From: Ailanthus altissimus
Taxonomy: Eukaryota > Streptophyta > Magnoliopsida > Sapindales > Simaroubaceae
Direction of reading: 5' to 3'
NCBI GenBank assembly: GCA_946807835.1
Contig: OX327690.1
Coordinates: forward strand, 17,270,501-17,334,500
DNA: 64,000 nucleotides
In this document: positions 46,912 through 57,300 of the stretch, piece by piece
Numbering within the stretch: position 1 is the first letter of the stretch
Layout: each line of letters starts with the position of its first letter
Made by a program: the position numbers and the translations under genes
The notes under the pieces: generated by a model
What the model saw: only the letters and a program-made list of their open reading frames with translations
Databases searched by the model: none
Told to the model about the DNA's origin: nothing

Positions 46912-48327
46912 TAATACGTCTAGAATATGAGTTTATTTCCAAGTGTAGGATTGTCGAAGTAATAAATAACCCAGTGAGAATGGGGTCGATCTACAAGAAA
47001 GTAGAATTAAAATTACAAACTATATATACTTTAAGGACAATTAAAATAGTATAAGATGTTTGAAAATAATAATTCAATTAACCAATTGAAATAAAAGCTA
47101 AGATTAGGCGGATCCACTCTTGGCGTATGAAATATGAATATATTCAATTCTTTTTATAACTCAATTAGAATCCTCACATAAAGGAGGTTCTAATCGGAAG
47201 ATATAACAACTAAAGTTCATCACAATTCATATATTAACTAGCATTTATTTCTTCCAATAATAATACACAAAATCTTGTAAATAGGTCTAAATATTTATTA
47301 TGCCAATCTTTATATTTGTCTACAATAAATCAAGACTCCTACTTTATAAGAAAATGATATTTACGCCAAATCTTGTAAATGATTTCAAGTATTTATTATG
47401 CCAACTATAAAAATTGTCTATAATAAATCAAGATACACTCTTTACAAGAAAATGTATTAATATTACAAACAAAATAAATACATCATATATAAGTTTGCAT
47501 AACATAAGAATAAAATATTAAATTCATGAATAAAATTTAAATATATCTTATTACTTTATTAAGAGTTTCACCATTTCACCTTAGAAAAAAGAAAATTACT
47601 TAGACATAACAAAACTAAAGAAAAAGAAAAGAGATGGAAAAAGAGATAACATGACTTTAGAATAGTAAACAAGAAAAATAATACTATAAAAGATAAGTGT
47701 TTTAAACTAAAATTTAGTTATCTAATTATATGCTTTGGGCATAAATAAGCCACTTATTTATTAAAAAAATATGGATAAATCAAGACAAATGAAGAGGAAA
47801 CCACTTGGATGATAAAAGTCAAGAATGTGACAAATAATTTGCATTGATTATCATTAATGTACTCATTTGATTGTCTAATTTAGAATTGATGTGGTCCGAT
47901 TTAATTGTCATCCAAAACATTAAAGTTGTAGATAATTTCTTATATTTTCAAATTAAGTTGTCTCATATGCATTAGATACGTATTTCTATAGTTATGGGTC
48001 AAATACTGATTATTGTTTGGATTGGGCTCGTACTATAGATTAATTCTGTTTTAGACTATTTTTACCCTCTAAATGCTCAAATTTCAAATGCTTTGTAAAA
48101 TACGATATGTTAACCCATTGAGTCAGCTCCTCACAGGATCAACAATCACTTCAATTAATTTCTTAGGTAGAAAGTTATGTCCATTTTACTGAACCTACCA
48201 CAAAATAGTTCAAATCTAATTATGTACAATATTGTAAACATACTTAAGTTATGGGGGTTAAAAACACTAGTAATACAAAATAATGATATAAAATTCTTAT
48301 TAAATATGTATTTTCAAGTATTCATCA
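46912..48327 (-). repeat. 5' LTR of Gypsy-D
   Basis: 1416 bases, minus-strand start TGATGAATACTTGAAAATAC and end ATTCTAGACGTATTA. It aligns end to end with the split 3' LTR and with LTR-F. The right edge meets the Copia-A sequence at GAACC. Confidence 0.93.
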
Positions 48328-48332
48328 GAACC

Positions 48333-48480
48333 CCCCCACATGAAGTGAATGATGATTTATTTGGTTAAGTTCACATTATATGGGTTACCCAACAAGCAAG
48401 TAAAAGTTTAGGTGCTTTTAATAAGAAAAGACACAAGATAATGACCTTGAAATAAAAATGACTAGTAAATGATAAAGATG
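48333..48480 (+). pseudogene. Copia-A pol C-terminus, fragment 4
   Basis: Continues the frame cut at 25897: AGLVEP joins PPHEVNDDLFG (48338-48368). A short 3' untranslated stretch may follow. No 3' LTR matching the 5400-5583 sequence was found further right, so the Copia-A 3' end is probably deleted. Confidence 0.7.
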
Positions 48481-49256
48481 AAAAATTGAAGGCCAGTGGT
48501 TTGGTGGTTGAAAGAGAGAAAAAGGTTGAATAGAGGTTTAGAGATTTGATCTTTAGCATTAATGTTTAGATGGTAATTTGAGGTTTGATTTTGCTCAAAT
48601 TTTACAAGTAAGTTCTCAAAATCTTACTCTACATATTTACTAGTTTTGATTTTTAATTTAGCCTCAATCATAGTTGAATCTAAAAATATATGTATTAGAT
48701 AAATTTGTTTAATTTGATATTATTAAGTGAAGATTAATGTTCTTAATATTATGGGGCCTCTAGTGTGATTTTAGATAGAATATTATTATATTCTAAGTAT
48801 TTTTATATAGTGGAAGTCAAACTACAATCTTGTGGTATTTCTTGATTAGGAATTTCCATGCAAAAATTACACTTTGTGATGTTGTTTGTGGCTTATTTGT
48901 GATTTATTTTATAATATTTATATTTTTTTTGCTAATTGTTAATGGCGCATCATCTTATTTTAAAAACATAAAAAGGGGGAAAATATTCCAACTATGTATT
49001 CTTTTATATTAAAACATGCCTAAAAATTACGAATTAATATGTAATTACAATATTTTATTGATAGTAAGATCCTACATGTATAATTACTAGATTGTAATTT
49101 GTATCAAATGCATCTTTATAATGAAAAAAGAAAGAAAAGAAAGAAAAATATAGCTCATGCTAATACCATTCAATGAGTATTTGCTTTTAAATTTCTTTAA
49201 AAATTATTTTCCTCATCGTTATAAAGGTTATTATTATGAATATCCTCTAGATAAGG
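48480..49256. other. Intergenic, no gene seen
   Basis: AT-rich sequence with only short random frames. A T-rich stretch near 48900-48960 makes a hydrophobic frame without recognisable features. Confidence 0.5.
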
Positions 49257-50393
49257 GCTAATTTCAATAACACCCACTAATTTATAAAATGTGCAATAAT
49301 ACCCGGTCATAAGAAATATTTCATGAGAGATAACTGAGAAAAAGGTATTATTGTCATCTCAATGTTATATTGTTCAAATATCCTTTATCTCGTATCCAAA
49401 CATTTTTATCTACGTGTCCAAACACCATTATCTATGTATTTAAACAGCCTTATCTCTGTATTCAAATAACCACTCTAAAATGAAAAAAAAAATATTACAA
49501 AAATGTCGTCATGGCAATTTCTTTTGTTTCTTTTTTTAAATGCACCCAAAAAAAAAATGAAAAATGCATTCTTCATTCTCGTATCATCTTCTAACGAGCA
49601 AAACCCTAACAATAGCAGTTCAATTTTCTTAATAAACACCCACTAAGACAGAAGAGCATGACTACTAAATATACAAGCCTAACAATGCAACTCTATTTTT
49701 TGTAAAATGCAAATAAAATTTTTACTAGTCTTGAGAAAAGAGCAGACAATTCAAACAACTAATCTTTTAATTTATGGCAACAAGAATTTAAAAAGTGTTT
49801 TCAAATTAGAAGACCAAATTACAGCATCATGGTTTCCATCATTTAAGCATCATTTATTGCAGCATCAACATTAATTGTATTTCCATCTTCCTTAATTATA
49901 TAATCCCTAGTTCAATAAATTAGGGCTTAAATCATCACGCTTCGTATTCTACACTTTGATCTTTTGCTTGACGGTTAAGCATTGTGCCTCATGTTTTATA
50001 TTTTGATTGACATGTCACACTAACACCACTTGAAGAAAGAAAAAGAGGGTTTCGTAATTGGAGGTAGTGATAAAAGTTTGAGAAAATTTTGGATGAGCAT
50101 TATGATGGTGTAGGGTTTTTTTTTTCCTTTTTTTTATGTAATTATTATATTATTAATTTAAAAATTGAAAATAAATGAAAAAAGGATATTATATTTATTA
50201 TTGAAAAATTTTTATTCCTCTCATTTTTGTATAAAGGTAAAATAGTCATTTTATTATTTTTCATATCGAAAAAGATAATTTAATTATTTACACAGTTTAA
50301 CACAAATTCTATTATTTCTCATAAAATATTTTCTAATAATTAAGCATTGATACACATTTCATAAATTAATGAATATTATTATAATTAAACTTT
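49257..50393. mobile_element. Small element with terminal inverted repeats, non-coding
   Basis: The first 75 bases or so (CTAATTTCAATAACACCCAC..., CATGAGAGATAA) resemble the reverse complement of the last 75 (TTAATTATAATAATATTCAT..., TATGAGAAATAA) at about 70%. No transposase is inside. A target duplication could not be identified, so the superfamily stays open; a MULE- or hAT-type non-autonomous element is possible. Confidence 0.45.
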
Positions 50394-50639
50394 ATTTTAA
50401 GAATGTTTATAATAATATCCATTTGTTATAATGATATTTGCAAGAATGATGTGAAAATTATAATGTTACATCTAAGTGCCATGATTAAATATAAAAGCAT
50501 ATTTTTAATTTTTTTTATAAAAAAATAAGGGAGCGTCAACACACAAAATTTTACCATTTACACCTAAAAATTAAATCATATATGAAAAATATAAGTCTCG
50601 CCATCAATCATGCCTAAAGAAAAGCATATTTTTAATTGA

Positions 50640-50960
50640 GAGGTGCTTAGGATGCATGATTTAACATGTGGCAGGCCAGACTTTAATTCCACGTGGTGGC
50701 AAACTAGCAAGTCAACCATGACGCCGGGGTCACTGCTTAGCTGTTATCAACCGACATTTTTGATTTGCCGTTCATTTTCCATAAATTGACAAATAAGCCA
50801 ACTTTCCTTCATGATTGATGATGAGGGCACAATTACTGGCTCATCTCGAAATGCCACGTCATACGAAGATCCACATCGTATTATCCTGCATGAGTCATGA
50901 TGGAATTCCCTCGTAGATAGAAGCTACTTTTTTATTTTTTAATAAATAAATTAATCTCGA
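50640..50960 (+). promoter_or_regulatory. Probable promoter region of the host gene
   Basis: More mixed base composition than the surroundings. A perfect G-box CCACGTGG lies at 50689-50696 and GCCACGTCAT (reverse ATGACGTGGC, an ACGT-core bZIP-type site) at 50853-50862. It lies directly upstream of a UTR-like exon. No experimental support. Confidence 0.45.
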
Positions 50961-51183
50961 AATCGTCTTCGGAAATAAGGTTAAGAGTAAAACCCTCGCT
51001 ACCATGACCACCCGTCGTCCCTTTCACTTTACCAATTTTACTTTCGTTTTCAAACACTCGAATTAAAAAGCCTTGTCCCTCCCTAATTCTCATGTACGTG
51101 CGACCACCGTAGATCAATCCCGACGCCCGATCTCCGCCATTCAATTTCCGGCGACAAATTTTTATTTACTGAATCACTCTCAG
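50960..51183 (+). other. Probable 5'UTR exon of the host gene
   Basis: CT-rich, GC-richer stretch (ACCACCCGTCGTCCCTTTC..., CTCCGCCATTCAATTTCCGG) typical of plant 5'UTRs, ending ACTCTCAG and followed by the donor GTAATTTCC at 51184. The transcription start is not defined. An antisense open frame of 70 codons over this exon is probably a shadow. Confidence 0.5.
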
Positions 51184-51375
51184 GTAATTTCCTATCCTCT
51201 CTCCCCCGTCATTCTTGAACCGTTATGGATTGAAGCTGCTCAAGACTAGTATGTGGTAATGAAACATTAAAATTTAATTTTGTATTAGTTAAATATTTTC
51301 GCGTAGGTATTTGATTATTTATTTATTTATATTTTTACATGTAATAAGCAGATCATCTTGCAAGTGTTAAAACTG

Positions 51376-54300
51376 ATGGTTCTTGAAGGCAAAAGATTTG
51401 GAATGTGTAAGTTTCTTTAAATAATCGGCTTACTTAATAATTTCTTCTGCTTGTAATTATTTGAGAATTGGTCCTTTTAATGCTGAATCTTGACCTAGAT
51501 AGAAATAATTTTTCCTTTAGCATTAATTCTTTTGTAAGATTTGTACCTAATGCCTGTGAAGAGTAGCCAGAGCTGAATATTTACTATTTGCATTGGCGAC
51601 AATAGTTGCAGACATTTGGTCTTTGCATATGTAGATATATTATTATTTAGGCTCTTGAATCATTTGTGGCTTGTTTGTTTTCTATTTGGATTCACTACCT
51701 ATCGGAGCTTTACACTAGGAGTGTGTTGTGAGGTTTAAACACAATGAAATAGTAATTTGAGCTTTATGTAACCCATTTGATCGTGATGATCACTCGGAAG
51801 GGTCTTTTGAAATCATGTGCTCAAATATTTTCAAATTTAGTTAATAATTGATAAATGACTAATGACATGTATCTGTACTGCTACCAAGTTTCACTTAGTT
51901 ATGCTACTGAAGGTTCTCTTTTAGATGCAAGTCATAGGTTGCGATTTTAATTTCTCCATCATTGAGAAGTTTACTGCCATGTGCTAGGACAAAGATCTCA
52001 TAATTTTTACGTATTATAATGTGGATTATTTTTGCATTGTTACTTTGGATTTGATGTTGGGATTTGTACTTTTGTGCCAGCCTAAATTGTATGAATATTT
52101 AATTTTGTAATATTTATACAATGCTTGTAATGCTACAGACATTGTATGATTTGAAGGAGTTCAGATCTGGTCTAAAAGAGTTTAGATCAGTGCTAAGTGT
52201 TAGCATCACTAAGAATTATAAATGTTAAAGAGTTGACAGGTGATAATAATCAGTGAAATCTAAAGAGTTAAAACTTTGTCTGTAACAGGACAAAGACCTA
52301 AGAGTACACTAGTAATAATATATTTGCAAAGAGTTGCAATAGGTGTTAAGAAATATTATTATGCAAGCCTATTCTCAAATAAAATATTTTTGGTCTAATT
52401 CACCGATGTAGGTCTATCGGTGGAACTCTTTTATATAGATCAGTGTATGATTATATCTAGATGGTTCAGATGATTGTTCTTAGCTGATTATGGGCTTAAC
52501 AGAAGCTTGTATAGTATACGAGTATTCATTGATGATTGAATACTAAATAGATTCAATGAGGACCCTAATAGACATCTCATGAAGCCGTCAATAGTAAGTC
52601 CTCTCGAGTTGAGTAGTATTCATGGTCCTTTAACCTGAGCGCTGCGGTGGGCTTATAAGTGATCCACCATACTGTGGTTTCACATATGTCATAGGCCTTT
52701 CATGGTTTGACTGCTACGTGTCGATGAGTATAGTTCGATGCTTATATAGTTCAGTGTACGCAGATATAAGATCCGTCAGGTTATATAGATGAGTTGTATA
52801 TTCGGATGCTCTGAGACTGTCTCTCAGAAAGTCTTATGGCCATAAGTAATCAACTCGGAAAAAGAGTTTCTCACAAGGTTAAATAATATTGCAAAAGTAT
52901 TTGCGTATATTGTTTATTGAGATCCATGTCTAGAGATGAATTCACGAATGAGCATAGAGGGATTTGACGGTGCTGATTAATATCTCCGCTCCTCCAGGAT
53001 TATACGTATGCACTATGACCTCAAGTTGTATGGTCTAATGCGCTGATTTGTAATATCCATGAAGTGTGCGTATGGCATTGATCACGGACTCACGAAAAAG
53101 TTTCGTATGATAAATCAGGCGTGGACCTAGGGAGTCTCGCAATATGAAGTGTACTCGTTGTGCACTAAGGCAGCGTGTCGAATTGAATAGTTCAATCCAG
53201 TAAATTCTAGCAGATTGAATATTTGCTTTAGTATTTCTAGAGATGTGCACGTTATATGCCAATTATTGTTTGACTTTGAAATTATCAAAATGACCTTACT
53301 TGTTGGATAAGTAAAATCATTATTTTATTCATAAAATTATTTTTTGAATAAAATAGTAATAATAATAATATTTGGTATTATTATTACAAGTCAAACAATA
53401 ATTGTTTAATAAATTAAAGTATATGTCTTTATTTGTCAAAATTGTTTTAATGAATATTAAATAAAAATGAAACAAATGAAGAGTGGATGCCTTTCTTGGT
53501 GGGCCTGAACACATTTGCCAAAATGGAGAAATTATTTATTCACTTGGATATGAAATTCGGCCAAGTTCATTCTCACCATTTTAAGCACATTTCCTTTATA
53601 ATTTTTTAATTTGATTAAAGAATTAACAATTCAAAAGAAAATGGAAATATTAAGGCATGCCATGCCATGTAGGACTGTGGCTTTTGTCATGCAATTGTTA
53701 AAGCAAATTGTTGCTTATATAATAAAGTAATAGGCCTCATTTGTTTTATTTTTGGTTTGGCTACCAAGTATGAGAGAGAGAGAGTAAAGGTTGTGTAGTT
53801 AGTTCACAGTGTTTGAATAGATTATCTTTATTATTCTCTTCACTTCAAATCGGCCATGAGAGCATATGAAGTTAGTTTCAAATACTTCAAGTGTTGAACA
53901 ATTTAGAACAACTTCATTGCTTAATAAAAAAATAGCTCAACTGTTAGGTTATAGCTTAAGGTGTTAAGCAATTAATTTAAGAGTTAAATTAGGGTTTAAA
54001 GTATTAAACCCTTGCTGGAATCAAGCTGCTATTCTAGCCTACTCAAGCTCCCCAAGTTGGGTGCTAGAATTAACATTCTAGCCTACTTAAGCTCACCAAG
54101 TTGGGTGTTAGAATTGACAACAAGTGTGCTTCAAGGCGGGAATTTCAGCTAATCAATTCAAAAGGCTTGTAATTTCATTTATGTGATAAAATGAACGTGT
54201 TCATCAACTTAGGAAATTAGATTTTCGACTTCCGCTGCTATGAATATTGTATGAGATACATGTTTAGAAATGATGAATACACAAACTCACATGTATGCAC

Positions 54301-57300
54301 CCTAGAATAATTATCACTTTCAATTGGTATCAGAGTAATTTTGTTTTGATTTAGATGTATTTTATTGTTGAAATTGTTATTGGTGAGGTCTAGTGTTCAA
54401 ATGGTGCATTTCAAAGTGTTGAAATGGGTATACCAAGATGGGAAAAACTGGGACGCTGTAGAGCTCAAGGCTTGGCGCTGCGGTGCTGGGGGTTCTGTCT
54501 CCTAGTGCCGTAGCGTTAGGGCTTAGCCAAAGGGCTAGCGCTACGACGTTGGCACTGTTCACTCAGAACAATTTTTAAATTGTTTAAAATATTGTTTTAA
54601 GCATGCGAGGGTTTATGAGATGTAATGATAAGAGTTATCGATCTGTGTTATAAGCGAGATTATTTTTTTGTGTTGGTAACCATAATGAGAGTTTTTTTAG
54701 TGAGGGTTAGTTGTGTTTGCACAAAAATGAATGTCTGATTAGAATCACCACCTCATAAGATGGGGACTAAGTTTTTAAAAATCTTTCTTAATTAGATTGA
54801 ATAGTATCACATTATGAGATAATGTTGTACAATGATTAGCCTTATCAATACGGTGATAGTTGGGTCATGTTGGTCTTTTCCCAATATTGCTATAGCTTGA
54901 GGGATTTGGTCGGTATGACTTGAATTATGTCGGTTAAACATGAGATGAGGCAAATATATGCAAATGTATTGCCTATTATTGCTACAGTATGAGGATAGTA
55001 TCAGTAACATATGTTTGATTATTGACAAGTTAATTTGAAATAAACTTAACCAATATTATTACAGCGTGAGGATAAGGTGTATTTAGGATTAGCGGTAAGA
55101 GTTGCATAAGATATAATTGTTAAGAGTTGTTTACCTGTTGGGTTTACAAAAGCCAATATTGCTACATCATAAAGTTGGAGTAAAATTTCAATGAGGTCTA
55201 CTTTCTACTGTATAGTTTAAAGAGTTTAAACTGTCATTTGCCCATTCGAGAGATGAAAGGGATTAAGTAAAGTAGTAGGAGGACGTTTTAAATTTAAAAA
55301 AATGTATAATTATTATACCTATGATTTAAAACGTTTTTAAATTAGCGATTTAGTAATTTTTATAATTCTGCTAACATCTTCTATATTTTTTATCTTGTGA
55401 AGCTACAATAGCCTCAAGCAATCCCTTGGTGCGCATACTCGATGCACACCAACTCAAGGGTGCTGAAAATTACTCGGATTGGCTGCTGAATCTCAAAATC
55501 ATTTTAGATTTTGAGAAGCTTGGATATGTTATTGATCAGAAATTGCCCATAGGTGTTTCTAATAGTGCCACCCCAGAGGAGAGAGCGACATATCAGAAAT
55601 GGTTGGATGACGATTTAATGGTTAAATCCTACATCCTCGCCTTGATGTCTATAGAGTTGCAGCGGGAACATGTCCACATAGACAGTGCTAGTAGCATTAT
55701 GCTCCATCTAAAGAAGCTTTTTGGTGACGGATCTCAAGTCGAGATTTACAGGGTCTCCAAGGCGCTCTTCCAGGCTAGACTAACCGAGGGCAGTCCAGTG
55801 AGTCCTCACGTCCTCAAGATGATTGGATTAATCGAGAGGCTTGAGAAGATGTACATTTCTCTGAACAATAACTTGGGGAATTGTTTGATTCTCCATTCAC
55901 TGCCAGAGTCATTTGCATTCTTCATTATGAACTTCAACATACAGGGAATGACTCCTACTTATGCTGATCTTCATAACATGTTGAAGAAAGCGGATGAGAA
56001 CATGCACAAAGGGGGCTCGACTCTCTTTATTCAGGGTACTTCATCTTCTACTCCAAGGGATTTTGGGAAGTCCAAGGGAAAGAAGAAAAAGAAGGTGAAG
56101 CAGACACCTCGGATGAGTCCTCAAAAGCGACAGATATCCAAGCCACAGGAGAAGACCAAAGCGAAGGGAAAATGTTTCTATTGCGGCGAAGATGGGCATT
56201 GGAAACGTGACTGCTCCAAATACCTTACCGCCATGAAGAAGACTCCCTTAGGTATATGCTTACCTTTTATTGAAATTTCATTAGCATTTAATACTAGTTC
56301 AGGTTAGGTATTAAATACCGCATGCTCTTCGTACATCTGCAATGTGTTACAGGGTCTGAGAAAAATTAGATTGCTATGGCCGGGAGAAGTAAAGCTTCGA
56401 GTGGAAAATGGATATTTCTTGCAGGTCGAGGTTATTGGACATTTTGATTTGATTCTCTCATGTAATAAAATTGTTGTATTGCATAACTGTTATTTTATAC
56501 CCAACATTATTAGACAAATTATCTCCCTTCCTGTTCCTTATGCTTGTATGATATATATGATGTTTTATTAGCTGAGTGTCAGTTAATTAATGGGCATTAT
56601 GTTTTGAATACAACAGAAAATGTCATGAATGTACAGGTTAATGCTTGTAATAGTTCGAGAACTTTAAATAAAATAGAATTATGATATATGAGATTGGGTC
56701 ACATAGGTGTGAGACACCTAACCAATTTGGTTAAGGATGGTCGGATACCTGATCTAACCATAGAACTTTACCCAACTTGTGAATCTTGTATTCAAAAGAA
56801 GATGACCAGGTCTCTCTTTACTGGTGTTGGACACCGTGCTACAGATTTATTAGAACTGGTACATAGTAATGTATGCGGTCCAATGAATCACGCTGTAATG
56901 GGTGGATTTCGATACTTTGTACTCTTTGTTGATGATCTGTCACGATACGGATACGTATTTCTTATGAAACACAAGTTAGAAACTTTTGAAAAGTTCAAGG
57001 AATTCAGACTTAAAGTAGGGAAACAAACCGGCATATATGTAAAATACTTTTGATCAGATCAAGACGGTGAGTACATGAGCAATGAGTTTTCTGATTATTT
57101 AAAGGAGAATGAGATTCTCGCTCAGTATAGTCTTTTGGGTACTCCACAACACAATGGTGTTTCAGAGAGGAGGAATTAGACTTTGTTGGATATAGTTCAA
57201 TTAATGATGAGCTTTATCGATCTCCTAGAATATCTGTGGAATTATGCTCTTGAAATTGCTGCTCATATATTGAACAGAGTTTCATCCAAAGCTGTTCCAA

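Larger units (their letters stand above)
25898..48327 (-). mobile_element. Gypsy-D: Athila/Tat-like Ty3/gypsy retrotransposon with a captured LOG copy
   Basis: Complete structure on the minus strand: 5' LTR 46912-48327, primer site 46890-46909, gag, protease, RT, RNase H, integrase, a 3-kb post-integrase region with a LOG-gene copy, a polypurine tract at 38143, and a 3' LTR split by Copia-E. Flanking direct repeats are GAGCC (25893-25897) and GAACC (48328-48332), one mismatch. Removing the element joins AGLVEP to PPHEVN of Copia-A. Without Copia-E the element is about 11.6 kb, within the range of Athila elements. All coding regions are decayed. Confidence 0.93.

Noticed and set aside
48328..48345. 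C-rich run after the Gypsy-D 5' LTR taken as a second polypurine tract, suggesting a tandem element
   Set aside because: The GAACC fits the target duplication and the next bases continue the Copia-A frame (PPHEVNDD), so it is flanking sequence.
50932..51144. Antisense 70-codon frame over the UTR-like exon
   Set aside because: The plus strand has UTR-like composition and a proper donor site; the antisense frame has no recognised domain.
53329..53514. MCSGPPRKASTLHLFHF-type antisense frame, also seen at 57527-57754
   Set aside because: It occurs in both LTRs of Copia-G because the LTRs are copies of each other, and it decays between them; no evidence for coding.
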